Assembly (NCBI GenBank): GCA_902463265.1
Contig: CABQEV010000007.1
Location: 70,635-134,634, forward strand
Source: UMGS1889 sp900556055
GTDB lineage: Bacteria; Bacillota; Clostridia; Oscillospirales; Ruminococcaceae
Direction of reading: 5' to 3'
DNA length: 64,000 nucleotides
The notes below the pieces were generated by a model. The model saw nothing but the letters and a program-made list of their open reading frames with translations. It had not been told where the DNA came from and searched no databases. Numbering within the stretch: the stretch's first letter is position 1; each line of letters opens with the position of its first letter. This document shows positions 1 through 7,480 of this stretch, piece by piece. The position numbers and the translations under genes are program-made.

Positions 1-461
1 GAGCATTTCTGAGCGTTCGGATGGAAGCCGAAGATGATCGGGTTTCTTGTTTTTGCGCAGATTATCGACTTGAACATAGTTGTCGATGTCGGGTTTGTGA
101 CGGGAGTAACGCCCGCAACGATCCCGACAGGCTCGCCGATCTCAAGATATCCCTCGTCAACATTATCCTCAATAACGCCTACGGTCTTTTCGTATTTTAT
201 GGAATGCCAGATATATTCAGTGGAGAAGATATTCTTTGTTACCTTGTCCTCGAAAATGCCTCTGCCTGTTTCCTCGACTGCCATTTTTGCAAGCTCCGTC
301 TGTGCGGAAAGTCCCGCAAGAGCCATAGCCTTTGCGATCTTATCGACCTGCTCCTGATCGAGCTTCATATATTCGTCAAGAGCCTTTGATGCATTGGAAA
401 CGAGCTTGTTTATCATTTCCTCAGTGCTTACCTGAACTGCTTCTTCTGTTTTCTTTGCCAT
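1..461 (-). CDS. adhE: Bifunctional acetaldehyde-CoA/alcohol dehydrogenase, N-terminal part (cut by window edge)
   Basis: AdhE reduces acetyl-CoA to acetaldehyde and then ethanol, using NADH, during fermentation. Only the first 153 codons are present because the gene runs off the left edge. The visible protein starts MAKKTEEAVQVSTEEMINKL and contains the segment GEPVGIVAGVTPVTNPTSTT, which is typical of the CoA-acylating aldehyde dehydrogenase domain at the N-terminus of AdhE. The ATG is preceded by AAAGGTGG at a suitable distance. Whether the C-terminal iron alcohol dehydrogenase domain is present cannot be seen, so a stand-alone aldehyde dehydrogenase (EutE/PduP type) is the alternative. 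The tract VEETGRGIFEDKVTKN fits AdhE best. The gene follows the malic enzyme gene but is separated from it by a terminator-like hairpin. Confidence 0.85.
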   Translation of the reverse strand, partial: MAKKTEEAVQVSTEEMINKLVSNASKALDEYMKLDQEQVDKIAKAMALAGLSAQTELAKMAVEETGRGIFEDKVTKNIFSTEYIWHSIKYEKTVGVIEDNVDEGYLEIGEPVGIVAGVTPVTNPTSTTMFKSIICAKTRNPIIFGFHPNAQKC

Positions 462-479
462 TGAATGACCACCTTTCAA

Positions 480-518
480 ATTATAAGTAAAATATGTTTG
501 CTATTGCTAATGAAACAT
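480..518 (-). promoter_or_regulatory. Probable adhE promoter -10 with a flanking inverted repeat
   Basis: A TATAAT box (480-485, minus strand) lies 18 bases before the adhE start. No good -35 hexamer is visible at 17 bp. Instead the -35 region is covered by the inverted repeat ATGTTT-N13-AAACAT (494-499 and 513-518). A promoter with a weak -35 and an overlapping dyad suggests control by a regulator, but the dyad does not match the usual Rex site TTGTTAA-N4-TTAACAA. Confidence 0.4.
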
Positions 519-581
519 TTACCAAATGCAGAAAATTCGACAAAATCCATAGTTATCCATTGCAAACCGACACGTTTGAAA

Positions 582-623
582 ATATCCGCCGCAGGAGCTG
601 TATTCGGTTCTTGCGGCGGATAT
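582..623 (-). terminator. Terminator-like hairpin after the malic enzyme gene
   Basis: A perfect 12-bp stem (582-593 with 612-623, ATATCCGCCGCA/TGCGGCGGATAT) with an 18-nt loop is followed on the minus strand by TTTTC. It sits between the malic enzyme stop (696) and the adhE promoter. The U tract is short. Confidence 0.6.
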
Positions 624-695
624 ATTTATCCGACTTAAAGCGGCATTTATATTGTGCCTTTTTGAGCTTGGATTATGCCTATAACAGGAAATTTA

Positions 696-1877
696 TTATT
701 CGATGTGCAGACGTGCAACGCCTGTTTCCTCAGCAGCCTTTCTTACAGCAGCTGCAACTCTCTCAGCCATCTGATGATCGAGAGCGTTAGGAATGATATA
801 ATCCTTGCTGAGCTTGTCTGCGGGAACGGAATCTGCGATAGCCTTAGCTGCAGCGATGTTCATAGCATCGTTGATGCGGGAAGCACGAACGTCAAGAGCG
901 CCTCTGAAAATTCCGGGGAATGCGAGAACGTTGTTGATCTGGTTGGGGTAGTCGCTTCTGCCTGTGCCGACAACTGCTGCGCCTGCTGCCTTTGCCTTTT
1001 CGGGAGTGATTTCGGGATCGGGGTTAGCCATCGGGAAGAGGATAGGATCGGGAGCCATGCTCTTTACCATCTCTTCTGTTACGCAGTTAGGAGCGGAAAC
1101 GCCGATGAAGAGGTCTGCACCCTTGATAACGTCAGCAAGTGTACCCTTTTCGCAGTTAAGGTTTGTAACCTCAGCGATAGCTTCCTTCTCGGGGTTGAGG
1201 TTATCTCTGCCCTTGTAGATAGCACCGTGTCTGTCGCACATGATAACGTTCTTGAGTCCCATAGCAACGAGGAGCTTAACGATAGCGATGCCTGCTGCGC
1301 CTGCGCCGCTTGTTACAGCCTTGATATTTTCGATCTTGCGGTTTGTGAGCTTGAGAGCATTCAGAGCAGCTGCAAGAGTTACAACAGCTGTACCGTGCTG
1401 GTCATCGTGGAATACGGGGATATCGCACTCGTCCTGAAGACGTCTTTCAATCTCGAAGCATCTCGGAGCGGAGATATCCTCGAGGTTGATGCCGCCGAAT
1501 GAGCCTGAGATCAGCTTGATGGTCTTGATGATCTCTTCTGTATCCTTAGAGCCTACGCAGATAGGGATAGCATCAACATTGCCGAATTCCTTGAAGAGAA
1601 CGCTCTTGCCTTCCATAACAGGCATAGCAGCGAGAGGTCCGATATCGCCCAGACCGAGAACCGCAGTACCGTCAGTGATAACGGCAACGAGATTGGAGCG
1701 GCGTGTATATGTGTAGCTCAGCTCGGGGTTCTTTTCGATAGCGAGGCAGGGAGCTGCAACGCCCGGTGTGTAAGCGATGGAAAGATCCTCGCCCGACTTG
1801 ATGGGAACACGGCTGATAACTTCGATCTTGCCCTTCCATTCCTTATGTTTTTTGAGTGCTTCTTCCGAATAATTCAT
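696..1877 (-). CDS. NAD(P)-dependent malic enzyme (malate dehydrogenase, oxaloacetate-decarboxylating)
   Basis: The enzyme converts malate to pyruvate and CO2 while reducing NAD(P)+, linking C4 acids to pyruvate. At 393 aa it is the short bacterial form without the phosphotransacetylase tail of E. coli MaeB. The N-terminal malic domain shows SIAYTPGVAAPC (catalytic Tyr), the VITDGTAVLGLGDIGP block and MEGKSVLF (catalytic Lys). The metal-binding acidic pair lies in DIPVFHDDQHGTA. A Rossmann nucleotide-binding segment follows around TSGAGAAGIAIVKLL. An AAAGGA ribosome site precedes the ATG by nine bases. The gene has its own strong promoter upstream and a hairpin downstream, so it is probably monocistronic. 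Cofactor preference cannot be told from sequence. Confidence 0.93.
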   Translation of the reverse strand: MNYSEEALKKHKEWKGKIEVISRVPIKSGEDLSIAYTPGVAAPCLAIEKNPELSYTYTRRSNLVAVITDGTAVLGLGDIGPLAAMPVMEGKSVLFKEFGNVDAIPICVGSKDTEEIIKTIKLISGSFGGINLEDISAPRCFEIERRLQDECDIPVFHDDQHGTAVVTLAAALNALKLTNRKIENIKAVTSGAGAAGIAIVKLLVAMGLKNVIMCDRHGAIYKGRDNLNPEKEAIAEVTNLNCEKGTLADVIKGADLFIGVSAPNCVTEEMVKSMAPDPILFPMANPDPEITPEKAKAAGAAVVGTGRSDYPNQINNVLAFPGIFRGALDVRASRINDAMNIAAAKAIADSVPADKLSKDYIIPNALDHQMAERVAAAVRKAAEETGVARLHIE

Positions 1878-1962
1878 AATTCATTATCCTTTCATTTTGA
1901 ATACAGGCGATAAGTTACCTGCAACTAATCCTTTGAAAAATCATCTTTCGATGAACGATTAC

Positions 1963-1991
1963 ATTATACACCAAATTAGTGCAGATGTCAA
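1963..1991 (-). promoter_or_regulatory. Sigma-A promoter of the malic enzyme gene
   Basis: Minus strand TTGACA (1986-1991), 17-bp spacer, TATAAT (1963-1968): a full consensus match. Transcription would begin near 1956, giving a leader of about 80 nt before the ATG at 1877. Confidence 0.85.
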
Positions 1992-2064
1992 TAGAGAGTA
2001 CAGTTCTGAAAGTAAAAAAACATTCCAAATGTAAAGCGGCTGCATATTTCTATGTGAAATTTAA

Positions 2065-2101
2065 GAGGGTGGTGAATTACCGCAGTAATACTACCACCCT
2101 C
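2065..2101 (-). terminator. Hairpin downstream of the GGDEF-EAL gene
   Basis: A perfect 9-bp stem GAGGGTGGT/ACCACCCTC (2065-2073 with 2093-2101) encloses a second small stem ATTAC/GTAAT. On the minus strand it is followed by TTAAATTT. It lies about 175 nt after the upstream stop codon, so it is either a distal terminator or the end of the structured region 2102-2276. Confidence 0.5.
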
Positions 2102-2276
2102 CGGTGACTGATCTTTCTGTTGTCCGTCCAACTATGCCGCCCCTTACGTTCGGCAGGGGAGCGAGAAATTTCGTTGCCTTCGCCGACACTCTGTATTTTT
2201 CGCAACAGGTTGGTCACAAACGTAACCGCCGGATTGAATCGTGTCAGCCCACGTTTGTTATACGCCGAAGCGCAGA
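2102..2276. other. Unexplained 175-nt intergenic stretch with repeated self-complementarity
   Basis: No convincing gene lies here. A minus-strand reading frame (2077-2280) starts with TTG inside the preceding stop region, is very basic and ends inside a hairpin stem, so I do not call it. The stretch contains short complementary blocks, for example GCGAGAAATTTC near GAAAAATACAG and GCCG with CGGC around the CCCCTTACG tract. It may be a structured RNA tail or a repeat copy. Confidence 0.35.
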
Positions 2277-3944
2277 TCAAACTTTGCTTTGTATCGCATT
2301 TTCTTCGATTGGAGCGGGTTTTCCCCAGATATATCCCTGGATATAATCGCAGCTCAGTTCACGGAGCGTTGAAAGCTGGCTGTCCAGCTCCACGCCCTCG
2401 GCTATCACCTTGCAGCGGAACATATGACCGATCGAGATTATAGCCTTGACGAAATCGCCGCGGCTGTCTGCCGTTTCAAGCTGATCGACGAAGCTCTTGT
2501 CGATCTTTACGAGGTCGATCGGAAGACGTGAAAGGTAGCTGAGAGATGCATATCCCGTGCCGAAATCGTCGAGAGCGATAAGAACACCGCTTTCCTTGAT
2601 GCGTTTGAGCGCTGCGATAGCGGCTTCAACAGAGGAAATGAAGCAGGATTCCGTTACCTCTATTTCGAGATGCTCGGGCGGGAAGCCGGTTTCTTTCAGG
2701 ATCTGCTCGACTTCTTCCGCAAAATTCAGCTCGGTTATATGTCTTGCCGAAATATTGACTGAAAGGATTATATCCTCAGTTATGATGTGCTTTGAAAAGG
2801 TTTTCATTGCGCGGCGAAGCACCCATCTGTCGATATCAAGGATAAGACCGCTTTTTTCGGCGATAGGTATGAACACGGCAGGGGAAACGGGGTTGCCGTT
2901 TCCGTCAGACATTCTCAGGAGAGTTTCGTAGCCTCTGAGCTTTTTGCCCTCGGCTGTAAACTGCGGCTGGAACACAAGCTTGAATGTGTCGTTTCTCAGA
3001 GCGGAGCGTATCTCCGTTTCGATGTTCATTTCGGAGTTTATCTCCATGAGCATGCGGCTGTCGAAGCGGCAGAGCTGGTTTTTGCCTGTTGATTTTGCCT
3101 TATACATTGCTGAATCCGCATATCTCATAAGGTTGTCACAGTCCGTGGCATCATGCGGGAAGGATGCCGAGCCGATGCTGACGGAAGCGTAATAATCGCA
3201 TTTTTCCGTTACCAGCTTGTTTTTCAGCGAATTTATGCAGCTGTTTGCTGCGGCATCTGCGCTTTCTTCGGAGTCATCGCTTACAATAAGCGCAAATTCA
3301 TCGCCGCCTGTTCTTGCGAGAGTGCAGCCTTCTCCGATAACGGACAGCCATCTGCGTGTGATCTCGCAGAGGACGATATCTCCGCAGGCGTGTCCCATAG
3401 TGTCGTTGATGTTTTTGAAATTATCAAGGTCGAGATAGAAAAGTGTGAACGGCTCATTGCAGGATATTTTCATATTTATTTCGTTCATTATGCCGCGCCT
3501 GTTTGTAAGTCCCGTAAGAGTGTCCGTTACGGAAAGAGAACGGAGATAATTTTCATTTTTTTCTATCGTTGCGATATATTTATGCTGGTTGATGACGAGA
3601 AATATGCCTCCAAGATTCATGGCGATGCCTGCGACTGACTGAAAATTATTTTTGACGAACACAGCTGACGCTACCATTGTAAGCTCGGTGAACATCAGCA
3701 GCATTGCGGCAGCGAAGCCGTAATGGTTGTTGATAGTAAGCATTTTCAGGCAGATCATTATCATAAGAACTGTTATAACGCCTGAAACGGATGGTGCACC
3801 GATGTTTGCACCGCCAAAGTGAAGATCAAAAAAATTTGCATTGAGGAATGAAACAAAAAACATCATGAAAAGGAACAGTCCGCAGCAGATCGCGATATTC
3901 ACCTTATCGGATACGGGCATTTTGCTTTTTTTGTTTTCTGCCAA
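2277..3944 (-). CDS. Membrane GGDEF-EAL protein (c-di-GMP synthase/phosphodiesterase)
   Basis: The protein has a short N-terminal membrane region of about four hydrophobic segments (roughly residues 15-115). A GGDEF domain follows (RTGGDEFAL intact, without an RxxD inhibition site five residues before it), then a C-terminal EAL domain. The EAL signature reads ETL (GYETLLRM), a common active variant. The other phosphodiesterase positions are present: SVNISARH, EVTES, LDDFGTGYASL, KIDKSFV and AEGVE. It may therefore both make and hydrolyse c-di-GMP. I prefer the TTG start at 3944 because AGGAGGG (3955-3961) lies upstream. The in-frame ATG at 3977 precedes that ribosome site and has none of its own. 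The gene has its own promoter and probably stands alone. Confidence 0.88.
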   Translation of the reverse strand: MAENKKSKMPVSDKVNIAICCGLFLFMMFFVSFLNANFFDLHFGGANIGAPSVSGVITVLMIMICLKMLTINNHYGFAAAMLLMFTELTMVASAVFVKNNFQSVAGIAMNLGGIFLVINQHKYIATIEKNENYLRSLSVTDTLTGLTNRRGIMNEINMKISCNEPFTLFYLDLDNFKNINDTMGHACGDIVLCEITRRWLSVIGEGCTLARTGGDEFALIVSDDSEESADAAANSCINSLKNKLVTEKCDYYASVSIGSASFPHDATDCDNLMRYADSAMYKAKSTGKNQLCRFDSRMLMEINSEMNIETEIRSALRNDTFKLVFQPQFTAEGKKLRGYETLLRMSDGNGNPVSPAVFIPIAEKSGLILDIDRWVLRRAMKTFSKHIITEDIILSVNISARHITELNFAEEVEQILKETGFPPEHLEIEVTESCFISSVEAAIAALKRIKESGVLIALDDFGTGYASLSYLSRLPIDLVKIDKSFVDQLETADSRGDFVKAIISIGHMFRCKVIAEGVELDSQLSTLRELSCDYIQGYIWGKPAPIEENAIQSKV

Positions 3945-4000
3945 GCCAAAGTCTCCCTCCTGTATTGATTGGCGCATTTGCTATGTTTGTAATTTATACA

Positions 4001-4029
4001 ATTATAGCACAAAAGGGCGGTAAATGCAA
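4001..4029 (-). promoter_or_regulatory. Promoter of the GGDEF-EAL gene
   Basis: Minus strand TTGCAT (4024-4029), 17-bp spacer, TATAAT (4001-4006). It lies immediately after the stop codon of the upstream glycosidase gene. Confidence 0.7.
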
Positions 4030-4031
4030 GC

Positions 4032-6791
4032 TTATTCAGAAAAAAGAGTGCCAAATCCTACCTCGGAGGAGGGATTAAAATTGTCAGAATCGGCATATTC
4101 TGCGAGACTTGCAAGAAGCTGCTTTGCGCAGGGGCTTTCAAGCTTCAGGAGCGGTGCGGTGCATACGAGCAGCTTTCCGCCGCCGCATTTTACTTCAAAG
4201 ATCGTGCCGAGATTATGGTTGCGGTCGAAGTTGTCGATCGTGCGGACGACAGGATCTATCGGCAGACCGTCAAGTATCATGGTGCGTGAATTCTCTGCGA
4301 TGTCGAACCACTGCGGAGTTGAGTATGTTTCCGATGCAAAGCCGTCAAGCGCATGATGGCTGTTCTGTATCAGATAGCCGTGAGTTCCGACGGGAGTTGG
4401 TCTGCCCATATTTTCCGAGATCATGTTGAACATATGGTAGCACCAGAAATCCGTGCAGTATGTGCCTGCGATGGAATTTTTATCGTCCAGCAGACTGTCG
4501 GGGAAGAAAAGTACACGCTTTCCTTCGCTGAGAGCGGTCTTTGCTTCGTCTGCGCTGTCTGTGATGACAGCATTTTTTGCCGTCACTTTTCCCTGAACGG
4601 GCAGGACAGTTACAGTTCTTTCGCTGCGCACGCCGCCGTATTCAGCCGTTATTGTGATATGGCAAGCCGATGTGCATTGGGGAGCGGTGAAGCTGAAGCT
4701 GCCGATATCCGCAAGCTCTCTTGAAACGGCTTTATCAAACGGCTTTTCGCAGTCAAACACGGTATTTCCATTCATTTCGGCTGTGATCTTCAGAGTCCCG
4801 CCGGCTGTACCGTTTTCGGAATAATCGTAAAGCTTAACATCTGCGGATATCTCCCCGCCCGATGTATATACAAATGTCGGCATTGAGATGAGCAGGACGC
4901 GTTCGGAGCAGAATCCCGCCCATTTTTTCTGCGATATGATGCCCTTGTTTTCCATGAATGAGTTGAGTATCCCGACAAGAGCCGTGCCCTGACCCGTGAA
5001 ATCCTGGATATCAAGGAGCTGGAAGCCTGCGAGTCCGTCGGAGCGGAGTGCAGTTTCGATCTCCTCACGCCAGCAGTCGGCTGCGAGATGACCCGAAGCA
5101 CGGAAGAACCTGTCTGCGAATTCGGAAAGTCCCTTTTCTGCAAGACGGTCACGGAATATCTCAAGATTTTTCGCTTTCAGCACACCTGTATACTTTTCGA
5201 TCTCGCTGAAATCGGGGAATGTTTCATACTGACCGATCTCGTGGGATACGACAGGGAGGAAGGTCGAGAATTCCTCTGCGGAATCTGCGGAAACTGTCTT
5301 CACGCCCGTGCCGTACTGGATCTCGATAGTTCCTCCCTCCGAAGTGCCGTTTGCGACTGTCTTTGGGTGGATCATTTCATCATAGCAGTGCGAGGAATTC
5401 GGTGCGTCCGTCTGGATATGTCCGAGCGGGGCATCGCACATTGCGTAAGAGCCTCTGAAAAGCCTGTCCCTTGAAAATCTCACGCCCGAGAAGAAATCAT
5501 CATTTTCAAGCACGCAGGGGATAAACTGGTAGTTGTTGGATCCCTGAGTGTAAAGCTTGGTGCTGTCATAAGCCTTGTATCCGCCGAGGATAGTGTTAAG
5601 GCGTTCCTTGCTGCCCCACAGCTCATTGCCCATCGACATCATGACGAAGGACGGGTGAGAACCGAATTCATCGAGTATGCGGAAGCCTTCGGCGGTCAGA
5701 TAGCGCTGTCCGTCGTCCTCCTCATCGGCGATAGTTCCCCAGAATGGAAGCTCGGGCTGCATATAGATGCCGAGCATATCAGCGGCTGTGAATGCGGCAT
5801 CGGGCGGGCAGCAGGTGTGAAAGCGGTAGTGATTTATGCCGTATTCCTTGGATATTTTCATGACCTTCAGCCAGCCGTCAACATCGGTCGGGGCGTATCC
5901 CGTCATCGGGAATATCATGCCGTCATGCTTTCCTCTGAGATTCACACGCTTGCCGTTCATTGTGAAATAGCCTGTCTTTTCGTTCCTGCCGGCGGAGAAT
6001 TTTCTCAGTCCGAACGGGATATCATACTTTTCCTCGCCGCAGGTGATATGCAGGGTATAAACAGCGTGTGAGAATTCGTCCCAGAGAGCGGCTTTTTCTC
6101 CGAGGACATAGGTAAATCCCGCATTTTCCGAGGATAATGAAAACCTTTTTTCGGGGAATGTCTGTCCGTTTCCCGAAGCGGAAACTGTGACCTCAGCATT
6201 ATCCGCACCGATAATATCGGCTGTGACTCTGAGTGATCTTTCGTCTATGTCGGGGAATGTGCGTATCCTTTCAAGGCGGATATCCGAGCATATCTCAATG
6301 CCGATCTTTCCGAGAATTCCGTTCCAGTTGGTCTGCGTGTCGGGTGATGTCATATGTCCGCCGGGGACGGGGTAGTCTGTGTTCGAAACCATAACTGTGA
6401 GCCTGAACGATTTTTTTCCGATAATGAAGCGGGTTATGTCGTGGCGGTGGGAGGAGCAGAGGCTGTCTGTTGTGCCTGCGCACTCGCCGTCTATCCATAC
6501 TGTGGATATCCTCGTGCGTTCGAGAAGCAGGTAAGCAGTGCCGCCGCTTATCGGTGACGGCATCTCACATGAGCGTGAGAACCACATATATCCCTCACAT
6601 TCGCGGGGATCGGTCAGATATCCCGCATAAGCAAGCTCATCGTTCGCCTTGATTTTCCGTGCTGCGGAAACGGTGTTGGGGAGAGTTATCGAATCATTGA
6701 AGCTCTCTCTGAAAAATCCTGCGTCAAGCCCCTTTTTGTCGGTGTCGGCACGGAAATCCCAGCTGCCGTGAAGATCAACATAATCCTTCAT
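4032..6791 (-). CDS. Glycoside hydrolase family 2 protein (beta-galactosidase/glucuronidase-like)
   Basis: A 919-aa cytoplasmic protein with the GH2 layout: N-terminal sugar-binding jelly roll (LHGSWDFRADTDKKG, later the LLLERTRISTVWIDGE segment), an immunoglobulin-like domain, then a TIM barrel. The barrel shows the acid/base motif MSMGNELWG (Glu about residue 390) and a probable nucleophile in VSHEIGQYE (Glu about 518). About 300 C-terminal residues beyond the barrel resemble extra beta-rich domains. No signal peptide is seen, so imported oligosaccharides are the likely substrates. The actual sugar cannot be told. The start is ATG 6791, with GAAAGGA nine bases upstream. The earlier in-frame TTG at 6809 overlaps that ribosome site. 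It lies 30 nt after the rhomboid gene and probably shares its transcript. Confidence 0.82.
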   Translation of the reverse strand: MKDYVDLHGSWDFRADTDKKGLDAGFFRESFNDSITLPNTVSAARKIKANDELAYAGYLTDPRECEGYMWFSRSCEMPSPISGGTAYLLLERTRISTVWIDGECAGTTDSLCSSHRHDITRFIIGKKSFRLTVMVSNTDYPVPGGHMTSPDTQTNWNGILGKIGIEICSDIRLERIRTFPDIDERSLRVTADIIGADNAEVTVSASGNGQTFPEKRFSLSSENAGFTYVLGEKAALWDEFSHAVYTLHITCGEEKYDIPFGLRKFSAGRNEKTGYFTMNGKRVNLRGKHDGMIFPMTGYAPTDVDGWLKVMKISKEYGINHYRFHTCCPPDAAFTAADMLGIYMQPELPFWGTIADEEDDGQRYLTAEGFRILDEFGSHPSFVMMSMGNELWGSKERLNTILGGYKAYDSTKLYTQGSNNYQFIPCVLENDDFFSGVRFSRDRLFRGSYAMCDAPLGHIQTDAPNSSHCYDEMIHPKTVANGTSEGGTIEIQYGTGVKTVSADSAEEFSTFLPVVSHEIGQYETFPDFSEIEKYTGVLKAKNLEIFRDRLAEKGLSEFADRFFRASGHLAADCWREEIETALRSDGLAGFQLLDIQDFTGQGTALVGILNSFMENKGIISQKKWAGFCSERVLLISMPTFVYTSGGEISADVKLYDYSENGTAGGTLKITAEMNGNTVFDCEKPFDKAVSRELADIGSFSFTAPQCTSACHITITAEYGGVRSERTVTVLPVQGKVTAKNAVITDSADEAKTALSEGKRVLFFPDSLLDDKNSIAGTYCTDFWCYHMFNMISENMGRPTPVGTHGYLIQNSHHALDGFASETYSTPQWFDIAENSRTMILDGLPIDPVVRTIDNFDRNHNLGTIFEVKCGGGKLLVCTAPLLKLESPCAKQLLASLAEYADSDNFNPSSEVGFGTLFSE

Positions 6792-6821
6792 AAATAAATA
6801 TCCTTTCAAAGATGTGCTTTG

Positions 6822-7418
6822 TTATATTTTCATGCTGTTCTGCTTGTCACGCTTCAGGAAATATCCGAAGCTTCCGCCGCATACGCCGCCTATGACATGA
6901 CCAAACTGCGAGATATTGTCCCTGACGGAAAGTCCTGTGATGATCTCGCTGCCTATGTAAAGCATGCCTACGAGTATCAGGGTAAGGGGAATGCCATCGT
7001 CGGATCTTGCGCTTGCGAAGGAGCTTAGCATGATAAGCATGAATACTATGCCGCTTGCGCCGCAGAGAGCGACGTTCGGGAAGAATATCATCTGGAGAAT
7101 GCCTGTTATCAGCGCAGTAAGTGCGATCATGACGAGCAGATTTCCGCTGCCGTGCTTTTCCTCGATCAGCGGACCGAGAAGCAGGATAAGCGTGAAGTTG
7201 GAAACATAATGATTAAGGTCGGCATGACCCAGAACGTGCGTGAAAAGGCGCAGATAGGTCATCGGATTAAGCAGCGAGCTTCGGTAGACCATAAAGATAT
7301 GCTCTGTTGTCCAGCCCTTTGTGATGTAGCCGAGTATCAGCGACACGAGCGAGAGTGCAGCAAAGGTGAGCGTGACGGGTGAATTGTAGACGATCCTGAA
7401 TTTACGTTTCTTTTCCAT
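6822..7418 (-). CDS. Rhomboid family intramembrane serine protease
   Basis: A 198-aa polytopic membrane protein with about six transmembrane segments. The rhomboid signatures are present: the HxxxN element (H70-N74 in LNHYVSNF), the catalytic serine in GASG (S122) and the catalytic histidine in FGHVIGG (H174). It should cleave membrane-spanning segments of other proteins. The substrate is unknown. It sits upstream of a GH2 glycosidase gene with a 30-nt gap, so the two are likely co-transcribed. No functional link is obvious because the glycosidase has no membrane anchor. An AAAGGA ribosome site lies just before the ATG. Confidence 0.88.
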   Translation of the reverse strand: MEKKRKFRIVYNSPVTLTFAALSLVSLILGYITKGWTTEHIFMVYRSSLLNPMTYLRLFTHVLGHADLNHYVSNFTLILLLGPLIEEKHGSGNLLVMIALTALITGILQMIFFPNVALCGASGIVFMLIMLSSFASARSDDGIPLTLILVGMLYIGSEIITGLSVRDNISQFGHVIGGVCGGSFGYFLKRDKQNSMKI

Positions 7419-7442
7419 AATTATCCTTTCGATATGCGCAAA

Positions 7443-7467
7443 GCTGTGCGGAGGTCATCCGCACAGC
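7443..7467 (-). terminator. Hairpin between chemoreceptor and rhomboid genes
   Basis: A perfect 10-bp stem GCTGTGCGGA/TCCGCACAGC (7443-7452 with 7458-7467) with a 5-nt loop. On the minus strand it is followed only by TTT, so termination may be partial and some read-through into rhomboid-GH2 is likely. Confidence 0.55.
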
Positions 7468-7480
7468 AAAAACGCTTGAT

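Noticed and set aside
675..1502. A 275-codon plus-strand open frame opposite the malic enzyme gene
   Set aside because: Its composition (many Cys, Ser, Asp) is that of an antisense shadow, it has no ribosome site, and the minus strand encodes a complete conserved enzyme.
2077..2280. A 67-codon minus-strand frame after the GGDEF-EAL gene
   Set aside because: TTG start without a ribosome site, overlaps the preceding stop, ends within a hairpin stem, very basic. Kept only as an unexplained region.
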